From JBBPYR01 sp038199755 (GTDB taxonomy: Bacteria > Chloroflexota > Ktedonobacteria > Ktedonobacterales > Ktedonobacteraceae), in the NCBI GenBank assembly GCA_038199755.1, contig JBBPYR010000156.1:1-29916 (forward strand): DNA of 29,916 nucleotides, in the 5' to 3' direction. Both the position numbers and the translations under genes were made by a program. The first letter of the stretch is position 1; the number at the start of each line of letters is the position of its first letter. A model generated the notes under the pieces. It had not been told where the DNA came from. It ran no database searches and was given only the letters and a program-made list of their open reading frames with translations. Positions 22,963 to 29,916 of the stretch are shown here, piece by piece.

Positions 22963-24495
22963 CTATGCTACAGATCGGAGTCGCGTCAGTGCCTCATCGA
23001 TGCGCTTCATACAGACAGCACGCCCAAGCACTTCCATCATCTGGAAGAGTGGCGGCGTCGCCGTGCTCCCGCTCACCGCCACACGTACCGCACCGAAAAA
23101 TGGTCCTTTTTTTAGGCCCAGTTCGACGGTCAGCTCATTCATCTGCTCCTCCATCAACGCATGATCCCATTGCTGCAAACCAGCAAACAAGGCTCGTGCG
23201 CGCTCCATGGCGGCAAGTATGGCTGCTGCATTCATGCTCTTATGAACAAGCAGGGCGGAATCATAGGGCAGGTCATCGCTATAAAAGAAGACATCTTTTT
23301 CCGGTGCGTCGCCCAAGGTCTTGAGCCGCTCCTGCTCTAATGCTAGCACACGTTTGGTATACTCAAAATCAAGTGGGCGCTGAATATTATCGGGAAGTCC
23401 TCCCTCAGCATGTGGCCGCTCCAGGTATGGCAGTGTGCGGCGCGTCAACTCGTCAAGCGGTAACTTTCGAATATAGAGGCCGTTCATCCACAACAGCTTG
23501 TCGGGATCATAAATGCCAGAGGAGATGCCGACGCGATTGAGATCAAAGACTTTTACCAACTCGTCGCGCGTCAAAATCTCGGTTTTGTCATCATACGCCC
23601 AACCGAGCAAGGACAAGAAGTTGAATACCGCCTCTGGCAAGTAACCCTTGTTCTTAAAGTATGACCAGGACGGTGCGCCCCGTCGCTTACTCAGCTTCTT
23701 TTTGTCCTTACCCAACACATCGGGCACGTGATAGAACAGTGGTGGCTCCCAGCCAAATGCTTTATAGATCTGTACGTGCCGTGGTGCGCTCGATATCCAT
23801 TCCTCAGCGCGCACCATGTGGGTAATGCCCATCAAATGATCATCAACCAGATGCGCGAGATGATAGGGTGGCAAGCCATTCGACTTGAGAATAATCGAAT
23901 CGTCAAGGTCGGTATTCTTAAACTTCATGTCACCGTGCAGGATGTCATGGACCACCGTATCGCCCTCAAGCGGCATTGCAAAGCGCACCGTCCAAGTCAG
24001 CCCCTCGGCGGCGTTCTGCGCTTGCTCCTCCGCACTGAGATAGCGGCAACGACGATCATAGCGGGGCGGCAACTTCTGTGCCATTTGCTCCTTGCGCATC
24101 TGATCGAGTCGTTCCGGTGTACAATAACAGCGATAAGCGTGACCGCTGGCGAGCAATTGATCGGTGTAATGCTGATAAAGTCCCTTACGTTGCGTCTGGA
24201 AGTAAGGGCCATATGGTCCCCCGATAATCGGACCCTCGTCATAATCCATGCCAAGCCAGCTTAAGCCGTTGATAAAATCGTCAACCGCTCCCTCTACTGT
24301 GCGTGCTTCGTCGGTATCCTCAATGCGGAGCACAAATTGGCCCCCTGTATGTCGTGCGTACAGCCAACTAAAAAGGGCTGTACGAAAAGCTCCAATATGT
24401 AAAAAACCTGTGGGACTGGGAGCAAAGCGCAAACGGGGCTTACCCGTTGGCGAAGGCTGTGCCTGCTCCTCTGTGCGGTTGTCGATTTGTGTCAT
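22963..24495 (-). CDS. gltX: glutamate-tRNA ligase
   Basis: 510 residues, class I aminoacyl-tRNA synthetase that charges tRNA-Glu (or both Glu and Gln tRNA in bacteria without GlnRS). The catalytic HIGH-type motif is FLHIGAFRTAL (His33), the KMSKS-type motif is DKKKLSKRRG near residue 275, and FVLRIEDTDEART is the family signature. The tRNA-binding C-terminal domain is of usual size. GAGAGG precedes the ATG at 24495. The gene is followed by a hairpin terminator and DUF6483. No glnS was seen in this window. Confidence 0.96.
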   Translation of the reverse strand: MTQIDNRTEEQAQPSPTGKPRLRFAPSPTGFLHIGAFRTALFSWLYARHTGGQFVLRIEDTDEARTVEGAVDDFINGLSWLGMDYDEGPIIGGPYGPYFQTQRKGLYQHYTDQLLASGHAYRCYCTPERLDQMRKEQMAQKLPPRYDRRCRYLSAEEQAQNAAEGLTWTVRFAMPLEGDTVVHDILHGDMKFKNTDLDDSIILKSNGLPPYHLAHLVDDHLMGITHMVRAEEWISSAPRHVQIYKAFGWEPPLFYHVPDVLGKDKKKLSKRRGAPSWSYFKNKGYLPEAVFNFLSLLGWAYDDKTEILTRDELVKVFDLNRVGISSGIYDPDKLLWMNGLYIRKLPLDELTRRTLPYLERPHAEGGLPDNIQRPLDFEYTKRVLALEQERLKTLGDAPEKDVFFYSDDLPYDSALLVHKSMNAAAILAAMERARALFAGLQQWDHALMEEQMNELTVELGLKKGPFFGAVRVAVSGSTATPPLFQMMEVLGRAVCMKRIDEALTRLRSVA

Positions 24496-24566
24496 GAGAA
24501 AATGCCTCTCTCCTATTTACTACATTTCCGAATAATTGTATCATAGAGCACCAATATTACGAATAG

Positions 24567-24788
24567 CGAAGGATAATACTTATTGATCATATTGAGCTGC
24601 CACTACTTCACGAGGGAGATTTGTTAGCACTACCTATGACGGGAGCCTACTGTCTTCCGATGGCAAGTAATTACAACTTGGTGCCTCGGCCAGCCGTAGT
24701 AATGTTGGATGAACAACAAATATACCTAATGGAACGACGTGAAACATACGATGATATACTAAAACGGTATCCTTTGGTGGACGCGTAA
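24567..24788 (+). pseudogene. lysA: 3' relic of diaminopimelate decarboxylase gene
   Basis: The open frame 24567-24788 has no usable start codon but reads IDHIELPLLHEGDLLALPM, then TGAYCLPMASNYN, then LVPRPAVVMLDEQQ, and ends ERRETYDDILKRYPLVDA before TAA. These are the last ~70 residues of LysA, including the GAY...ASNYN stretch that contributes to the PLP/substrate site and the RRETYDD tail. The upstream ~350 codons are absent: the frame is closed by TAG at 24564 and only the gltX promoter region lies beyond. An intact lysA elsewhere is expected if lysine synthesis persists. Confidence 0.8.
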
Positions 24789-24851
24789 TAGCTCATGCCC
24801 CGATCTTTGTTATGTTATGAATGTTTTCTTTACCGATGGAAGAGGTCGAGA

Positions 24852-25556
24852 ATGAAATGGCCACTGTCTCACAACAACCGCGCGAAAGAAGAAGCTATAG
24901 ACGAGCATAATCAGCCAACAGAACCGATAGCTCGTCTCGTGTTACCTGCGTACACTCCACCTACAGTGCAAGCTAGCCTCCCATTTGCTGAGCCAACTAT
25001 CTCGACCCTGCCCGTACAACCGTTTCCACAAACACCTATGATCCAGCAACAGGTACCTGTATCACCCGAAGTTGCGCAACCCCAGCAAGCTGTACCACCA
25101 ATTCAGGCATATCATCCCTATAATCCACCTGTCGCAGCTAGCCCGTATGCCGATGTGCCTGCACTCCCCTCCCTGCCCCCTCTGCCAGTGCAGCCCGCGC
25201 AACCACAGGGCGTGGAAATTCCACAAAAAGGGCGTGAAAAACAGTCACGTCTGCGGCAACCAATGTATGTAGGATTGTTCTTTGTTGCGGTGCAATTCTT
25301 GCTCTTAGCACGCTTCGGTATTGGTATGCTCAACTTACCGGCAGATAATGTGTGGCGGGATATCATTTTTACGTTCAGTGACGTGTTTTTGTTGCCCTTT
25401 TCCCTGCTCTTTCGTCAGGTGGCACTCCCCATTACTATTGGACTTGGCGCGGAGTTGTACCCGTTGCTCGCGGTACTCGTCTATGGAATAATCTCCCGCA
25501 TCTTGGTGCGCTTGCTGAAAACGGTGTTGCGTACCCAGCAAGCGCGAAAAGCTTAA
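24852..25556 (+). CDS. YggT-like membrane protein with proline-rich N-terminus
   Basis: 234 residues. The first ~130 residues are low-complexity and rich in Pro, Gln, Ala and Val. The C-terminal ~95 residues are YggT-like: VGLFFVAVQFLLLARFG, then FSDVFLLPFSLLF (about 180-192), then YPLLAVLVYGIISRILVRLL. YggT proteins sit in the inner membrane and are linked to cell division or osmotic adaptation; function is not established. The ATG at 24852 has GGAAGAGG upstream; an in-frame ATG at 24795 lacks a site. Its stop overlaps the convergent BFN gene by four bases. Confidence 0.7.
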   Translation: MKWPLSHNNRAKEEAIDEHNQPTEPIARLVLPAYTPPTVQASLPFAEPTISTLPVQPFPQTPMIQQQVPVSPEVAQPQQAVPPIQAYHPYNPPVAASPYADVPALPSLPPLPVQPAQPQGVEIPQKGREKQSRLRQPMYVGLFFVAVQFLLLARFGIGMLNLPADNVWRDIIFTFSDVFLLPFSLLFRQVALPITIGLGAELYPLLAVLVYGIISRILVRLLKTVLRTQQARKA

Positions 25557-26098
25557 TCTTTTCCAAATTCGTCAAGCACATCCAGGCTATTAATGAAGTC
25601 GCGATAGGCATCCAGGTTGGCATCTACCTCTGACTCATTTGGCTTCTGAGATGCTCTTGTGCGCGGCGTCTGTTGAATCTGCTGCTCCTCGGTGTTTTGT
25701 TCGAGTGCCACACCCGCACGGTCAAGCACGCTTTCTTCTACAAAAATGGGCGTCTTGGCACGAACGGCAAGGGCAATGGCATCACTAGGACGCGCATCTA
25801 TCTCAACATGCCTGCCTGCAACGTCGAGCACAATACGGGCATAGAAAATCTCGTCAATTAAATCGGAAATGACGATGCTTATAATCTTTGCACCCAATTC
25901 GCTTATGACATTCCTCAGCAGATCATGTGTCAATGGACGAGGGGAATTCGTACCTTGCAGTTCGACGGCAATAGCGTATGCCTCCGCGTGCGCTATCCAA
26001 ATAAAAAGGTAGCGTTCTTGCTTTGTTGCTTTCAAGATGACCACCCGCTGTTGCGTAGCCAGGTTTATTCGGACGCTTTCAACCGTCATCTCAACCAT
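25553..26098 (-). CDS. bifunctional nuclease (BFN/DUF151) family protein
   Basis: 181 residues. The BFN domain covers about residues 1-130: MVEMTVESVRINLATQQRVV, ERYLFIWIAHAEAYAIAVEL, RPLTHDLLRNVI and the signature HVEIDARPSDAIALAVRAKTP. Plant members have nuclease activity on RNA and DNA; bacterial roles are little known. The C-terminal ~45 residues are Gln/Glu/Asp-rich and likely disordered. The ATG at 26098 is preceded by a weak purine run. The stop codon overlaps the end of the convergent YggT-like gene. Confidence 0.88.
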   Translation of the reverse strand: MVEMTVESVRINLATQQRVVILKATKQERYLFIWIAHAEAYAIAVELQGTNSPRPLTHDLLRNVISELGAKIISIVISDLIDEIFYARIVLDVAGRHVEIDARPSDAIALAVRAKTPIFVEESVLDRAGVALEQNTEEQQIQQTPRTRASQKPNESEVDANLDAYRDFINSLDVLDEFGKD

Positions 26099-26555
26099 GA
26101 TTTTATGCTTCTTTCTTTCGTGGTCAGCATTTTTGTCTCCGTCGAATATCTGACGCCCCTATTGTACACCTAGTGAGGTGTAGGGTGCAAATCACTAACT
26201 CCCCTAATCAACTATCTCTTTCGGAACATCTCCTACTCCTCCACTCCTCCAGTCCTGCTAGAACACGGGCATCACTCAAATCAGGCATTGCCCTCTTTCA
26301 ACGAGTATAACAAAATGATTTCATTATTCCAAGTCTTTCAGGGAGGAAAAATTTGTAAGAATAAACATTCGGAAAATACGTTCCAAAATAGCTTGTATTG
26401 CTCAACCTGTTGTGGTATGATTTACTCGAATAGCTGTTCTAGTTGGGTGGGGGATCGTCTGTTACTGAGCGTAACGACGAACGGTAGTGTGTTCTATATT
26501 ACACGGGAGGAAAGGCTATCACAGCGTAGTGCTTAGAAAGGCAGGAAAGAAAGTT
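26099..26555. other. divergent intergenic region between bfn and lexA
   Basis: The 457-base gap holds a C/T-rich stretch (about 26196-26260) with no recognisable gene. Near lexA, TTGTAT (26393-26398) and TATGAT (26416-26421) form a plausible promoter with a 17-base spacer. A candidate operator follows (26455-26494). Confidence 0.5.
26455..26494 (+). promoter_or_regulatory. candidate LexA operator
   Basis: An imperfect dyad lies at 26455-26480, with arms around GTTAC...GTAAC and TCGTC...GACGA. Overlapping its end is GAAC-N8-GTTC (26479-26494). The common Gram-positive SOS box is GAAC-N4-GTTC, so this is a variant at best. Position, between the promoter and lexA, fits self-repression. Confidence 0.4.
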
Positions 26556-27197
26556 ATGTCGTCAGAGCAAACCAGCGAGATACAACGCAAGATGTACGAG
26601 TTTATTGTCAGGTACATGAAGGCCGAGGGCATGCCGCCAACCAACCGCGAGATCGGGCGCGAAATGCAAATCGCCAGCACCGGACACGTGGATTATCACC
26701 TGACCATGTTGGAGAAAAAGGGTCTCATCGCCCGTCAATCGAAGAAGAGCCGAGGCATCAAATTGGTGAAACAACAAACAGGAGTTCCTGTTCTTGGCAC
26801 CATTGCCGCCGGTGAGCCGCTCGATATTTCCCTTGAGTCGGATCAGTCGATTGACGTCGGTCAAAATTTGGTCGATGCGGAAAGTGCCTACGCTTTAATC
26901 GTCAAAGGCCGTTCCATGATTGAAGACCACATTTGTGATGGTGATTACGTGGTCATTAAGCCACAGACAACCTGCCAGAACGGTGATATTGTGGTCGCTG
27001 TCCACAACCACGAAGGGGTGAGCGGCAGCGCAACACTCAAACGCTTCTTTCAGGAGAAAGACCACGACCGTGTACGACTGCAACCCGCCAACTCTGAACT
27101 AGAGCCTATCCTGATCCCAAGAACCGTTTGGGATCGCGAGTGGCAGGTGCAAGGGAAGGTTGTTGCTATCTTCCGCCAATGTGGGAACGCAGCCTGA
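26556..27197 (+). CDS. lexA: LexA repressor
   Basis: 213 residues. LexA represses SOS genes and cleaves itself when RecA is activated. The N-terminal winged helix is at 1-65 (YMKAEGMPPTNREIGREM, DYHLTMLEKKGLIAR). The Ala85-Gly86 cleavage site lies in GTIAAGEPL. Ser120 in KGRSMIEDH and Lys162 in SATLKRFF form the Ser-Lys dyad. I start at the ATG at 26556 with AGGAAAG upstream; the longer frame from 26487 contains non-family residues. The gene is monocistronic. Confidence 0.95.
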   Translation: MSSEQTSEIQRKMYEFIVRYMKAEGMPPTNREIGREMQIASTGHVDYHLTMLEKKGLIARQSKKSRGIKLVKQQTGVPVLGTIAAGEPLDISLESDQSIDVGQNLVDAESAYALIVKGRSMIEDHICDGDYVVIKPQTTCQNGDIVVAVHNHEGVSGSATLKRFFQEKDHDRVRLQPANSELEPILIPRTVWDREWQVQGKVVAIFRQCGNAA

Positions 27198-27507
27198 TTT
27201 TCCTGACCAGCTTTTGGTGCCTTTCTTGAAGATAGGGCATGGTCTAGATTGTAAGAATATCCCTTTCCCTCCCTTTCACCTCCAAGAGGGATTGGATACT
27301 TCTTCTCTTTGCCATTCTCTATCTCTCTTGGTTGTGCTCTTCTCTCCTTCTCTTTCCTGTTTTGCCCTAAAAACTCCTAATGCCCTCTTGTACTTCCCCT
27401 GGAAATTTGGTATACTCAAACTGTAGGATTTTAAGTCCCAACATATAAGCACACGCCAATTGTTAATAGATGAGCCCTGTGGTGTGGAAGCTTAGAAAGG
27501 AAGCACT
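27198..27507 (+). promoter_or_regulatory. intergenic region with promoter of the downstream gene
   Basis: TTGTAC (27388-27393) and TATACT (27411-27416) are 17 bases apart and form a good promoter for the gene at 27508. The region from about 27260 to 27370 is a long pyrimidine-rich tract (CTTTCC/TCTC) with no coding signal. I saw no clear lexA terminator. Confidence 0.65.
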
Positions 27508-28668
27508 ATGAAAGCTGTGGCGACAGCGTTGGTTCTCATTGCAGGTGCCGCAGTAGTTCTCTGGTATGGTAACACTCTTAACTCCTGGGTGCTCGGTGGT
27601 CTGATTGGCGGGTTGGCTGCTCTCCTTCTCAGTATTCCCATATCCCTCACATTATTCTCCTACTTATCGCGTCGCCATGAAGAGCGTCTACAAGCCGACG
27701 CCGATGCAGATGTGCAAGAAGAGATGTCGCTAGCGCATGTTGTGGAATATTCCGATTATTCACACGCTCCAGCAAGAGTGTCACGAGAGTTCTATGAGGT
27801 AGCAGAATATCGTTCTGTTGAAGAGGAAGAGCCGTTCTGGAATGAACACGACCAGGAAGAAGACTTCCGGCGCGTCCCCAACGAACGACAATTGCCTGCT
27901 CCCCGTTCCCCTCGACAAACTCCAAATAGGCTTCCCCTTGCCCCGCAAAGAGGAAACTATGTCCCTGAAGAGAGACGCCAACCAAAGGTACTACCTGCAC
28001 CTACGGGAAATGCCGGAACAATACGCCGTGATACTACTACTAAACGCATGAACTATCCAGGCTTTCCTGGTTATAATCCCGCATCCTCTTTTAGCCAGTC
28101 GCGTTCCGCAGCATTGCGGACTGCTCGGCAAGAAGCTATGCGCCAATTTGAAGAGAGCGACATCTCACCAACTAACGTTTCGCGTCGTCCCTCTCCCCCA
28201 GCTGTGTCTCCCGACTTGTCTACTACGGGTACGCATCCCTCACGGCGTCGGCAGACTGAGCAAACCCGCCGCACCGTAGAGGCTACTCCTTCACAGAGTG
28301 GGCAACGTCGCGCTTTACCCTCTGGTCATAGAGACGTTCGACATCAATTGCCAGAACACTCTCATTCTGCTGATCGAGGTGAGCCACAAACTGACTACCT
28401 GCCGAACCGCTATCCCGAAACTGGCCCTATGCAGCAACAGCCGTCAACTGGGCAAGCGGTGCGTCACCCACACATTCCAGAACAACGACGCAAATCAGAT
28501 GCCATTACTGGTAGCATGGGCAATGCCATGGTGCGCCGTGCCCCTTACATGTATGAGGATGATCCTATTCGTCAAGAGTTCTCTCAGCAGATCAACGGGA
28601 ATGGGCCGATCACACGCCGCTCCTCGCGAAATTTGCAAAATGATCACGATGACTATGGAGAAGAATAA
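27508..28668 (+). CDS. membrane-anchored, largely disordered protein
   Basis: 386 residues, not recognised. Two hydrophobic helices lie at about residues 4-22 and 28-50, separated by a short polar turn, so both termini are predicted on the same side. The remaining ~330 residues are low-complexity: an acidic patch (VEEEEPFWNEHDQEEDFRR) then Arg/Pro/Ser/Gln-rich sequence with several RRxT/S groups. AAAGGAAG precedes the ATG. It may be a scaffold or cell-envelope protein, with Ser/Thr-rich stretches that could be phosphorylated; this is inference. Confidence 0.6.
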   Translation: MKAVATALVLIAGAAVVLWYGNTLNSWVLGGLIGGLAALLLSIPISLTLFSYLSRRHEERLQADADADVQEEMSLAHVVEYSDYSHAPARVSREFYEVAEYRSVEEEEPFWNEHDQEEDFRRVPNERQLPAPRSPRQTPNRLPLAPQRGNYVPEERRQPKVLPAPTGNAGTIRRDTTTKRMNYPGFPGYNPASSFSQSRSAALRTARQEAMRQFEESDISPTNVSRRPSPPAVSPDLSTTGTHPSRRRQTEQTRRTVEATPSQSGQRRALPSGHRDVRHQLPEHSHSADRGEPQTDYLPNRYPETGPMQQQPSTGQAVRHPHIPEQRRKSDAITGSMGNAMVRRAPYMYEDDPIRQEFSQQINGNGPITRRSSRNLQNDHDDYGEE

Positions 28669-28811
28669 GTGCGTAGGTGAAGGATTTACACAAAATTTAC
28701 GTCATCTGTACTATTCCCGCTAGCCTCTTTTCTCAATCTATGCTACTATTAGGCAAATAGGTAAATAAAATACCATTTACATAGCATTGGTTTATGAAGG
28801 AGGCTCTTTCT

Positions 28812-29831
28812 TTGTTATCACATCTTACTGATACATTAACAATACTTATTACAAATCTATACATCTCTACGGGATTGTTAGGGATTGTGCTGGCCATGGC
28901 CATTGAAAGTTGTTGCATTCCTCTTCCTAGCGAAATAGTAATGCCCGTTGCGGGTATCCTGATTGCAAGTGGCAAGCTACTACACGGCACAAATACCACT
29001 CTCAGCCTCATACTAGTTGCTCTCGCTGGCGCACTAGGGTGTCTGATCGGCTCAATTGCTGCTTATGGCATTGGCTATAGTGGTGGACGACCACTCATGT
29101 TGAAATATGGTCGCTACGTCTTGATCTCGCAGCATGATGCAGACCTGGCTGATAAATTCTTCCAACGCTGGGGATCTGCCACCGCCTTCTTCTCACGCCT
29201 CCTTCCTGTCGTACGTACATACATCTCTTTACCAGCTGGTATCTCAAAGATGCCATTTGTCAAATTCTGTGTATATACTTTTCTTGGCTCGTTTCCCTGG
29301 ACTTTATTGCTCGCGTTTCTCGGTTTTCAATTGGGCAACCACCTCGCTACGCTTAGCCCCATCTTCCACAGCCTCGATATCGTCATTGCGATTGTTGTGA
29401 TAGTCTTACTTGCCTTGTACATCTGGCGTCACATCAATAATGACAGGAAAGCACGTGCGCACGCCGCCGAAGCCGTTGCAACCGCATCGTCGGCCCCGAC
29501 AAATTCCCCCACTTCCTGGAACCAGCAGGCCCAGCCACAACAACCACAGTGGAGTCAACCCGGTCAGCCACAACAACAGCCACAATGGAACCAGCAGGCC
29601 CAGCCACAACAACAACCACAATGGGGGCAGCAAGGCCAGCAGCCGCAGCAGCAATTTCCGCCTTCGCCTGCTCCTTCACCCTTTCAATCACAACGAGGAA
29701 TTCCGGCATCGCCAGCGCAACCTCAACAAACGTGGAACCAGCCAACACCGCCTCAATGGGGGCAGGGACCACAACCCAATCAACAAGGCTGGCCTCCCTA
29801 TACAGACGATGACCGCACTGTCCGTCGCTAA
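28812..29831 (+). CDS. DedA family (VTT domain) membrane protein with Gln/Pro-rich tail
   Basis: 339 residues. The DedA/VTT core (1-210) includes AMAIESCCIPLPSEIVMPVAG, with the Glu-x-x-x-PxPSE pattern, FFSRLLPVVRTYISLPAGIS (F/Y-x-R-x2-P-x-x-R) and GSFPWTLLLAFLGFQLG. DedA proteins recycle undecaprenyl phosphate or flip lipids at the inner membrane. The C-terminal ~120 residues are Gln/Pro-rich repeats (WNQQAQPQQ type) and are not part of the family. I chose TTG 28812, because AAGGAGG at 28797-28803 lies eight bases upstream. The apparent ATG at 28794 is itself just before that site. Confidence 0.85.
   Translation: MLSHLTDTLTILITNLYISTGLLGIVLAMAIESCCIPLPSEIVMPVAGILIASGKLLHGTNTTLSLILVALAGALGCLIGSIAAYGIGYSGGRPLMLKYGRYVLISQHDADLADKFFQRWGSATAFFSRLLPVVRTYISLPAGISKMPFVKFCVYTFLGSFPWTLLLAFLGFQLGNHLATLSPIFHSLDIVIAIVVIVLLALYIWRHINNDRKARAHAAEAVATASSAPTNSPTSWNQQAQPQQPQWSQPGQPQQQPQWNQQAQPQQQPQWGQQGQQPQQQFPPSPAPSPFQSQRGIPASPAQPQQTWNQPTPPQWGQGPQPNQQGWPPYTDDDRTVRR
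29517..29624 (+). repeat. in-frame tandem Gln/Pro repeat
   Basis: Two near-identical ~36-base units (29517-29552 and 29586-29624) encode WNQQAQPQQ-type repeats in the DedA tail, differing by a CAA insertion. A less exact unit (WSQPGQPQQ) lies between them. Confidence 0.75.
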
Positions 29832-29863
29832 ATCTCTTCTCTGCTCGTAGATGAATCAAGTCA

Positions 29864-29916
29864 GCTTCTCAGCGTGGTTGCGGGTTTAGACGATAAACGC
29901 AAACACCCTGAGAAGC
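29864..29916 (+). terminator. hairpin downstream of the DedA gene
   Basis: GCTTCTCAG (29864-29872) pairs with CTGAGAAGC (29908-29916), with additional pairing of TTGCG/CGCAA and GTTTA/TAAAC inside. It starts about 33 bases after the stop. The window ends at the hairpin, so any T-run cannot be seen. Confidence 0.65.

Noticed and set aside
29517..29624. CRISPR-like repeats
   Set aside because: The units are in-frame coding repeats of the DedA tail with no spacers of constant length.
29406..29859. Leu- and Val-rich ORFs antisense to the DedA tail
   Set aside because: They are reverse-strand translations of the CAA/CCA-rich Gln/Pro repeat.

Overview
The window looks like chromosomal DNA of a free-living, multicellular-type Chloroflexota bacterium, most likely a ktedonobacterium. 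This is an inference from gene style, not a database match. The support is frequent TTG/GTG starts, a DUF6483-type protein, proline- and glutamine-rich membrane proteins, a glutamyl-tRNA synthetase with HIGH/KMSKS-type motifs, and several MerR regulators. I found no tRNA, rRNA, CRISPR array, transposase or prophage gene.

Layout. 128-1083: remains of a two-gene ATPase plus Toprim-like (DUF3226) module resembling anti-phage ATPase/nuclease pairs. 1093-4296: an asparagine-synthetase-like pseudoenzyme with a small acidic upstream partner, divergent from a membrane-anchored C39-like papain-fold protein. 4382-7924 (minus): a probable operon of MerR regulator, MFS exporter, lipoate/octanoate transferase and PIG-L deacetylase, with a MerR-type operator inside its promoter. 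8268-10117: a helical-repeat protein coupled to a THUMP-type RNA methyltransferase. 10350-10922: elongation factor P, followed by the fossil 3' end of a second EF-P gene. 11138-14828: a tightly overlapped MerR - ABC ATPase - permease operon in which the ATPase carries an extra N-terminal membrane domain. 15224-15841: a metal-transporter gene (VIT/CCC1) behind a strong promoter, a Fur-like box and a second palindrome.

16007-17393 (minus) holds the housekeeping set rpsU - ybeY - dgkA. 17491-22121 (minus) is an envelope-polysaccharide block: LPG-synthase/flippase-type membrane protein, O-antigen-ligase-type protein, UDP-glucuronate decarboxylase-like epimerase and CPBP protease. 22206-24495 (minus) is a DUF6483 protein downstream of gltX. 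24567-29831 holds a lysA 3' relic, a proline-rich YggT-like membrane protein, a bifunctional nuclease-family protein, lexA, a membrane-anchored disordered protein and a DedA protein with a Gln/Pro tail.

A recurring theme is gene decay visible only below the usual ORF size limits. Four relics lie between intact genes: the tail of a second efp (10934-10984), a collapsed SRPBCC gene (14850-15001), the last ~70 codons of lysA (24567-24788), and the damaged ATPase/DUF3226 pair (128-1083). The best candidates for new biology are the asparagine-synthetase pseudoenzyme locus, the membrane-domain/ABC fusion under a MerR operator, the stand-alone MbfA-like iron transporter with composite metal operators, and EF-P with Asn at the normally modified Lys34.
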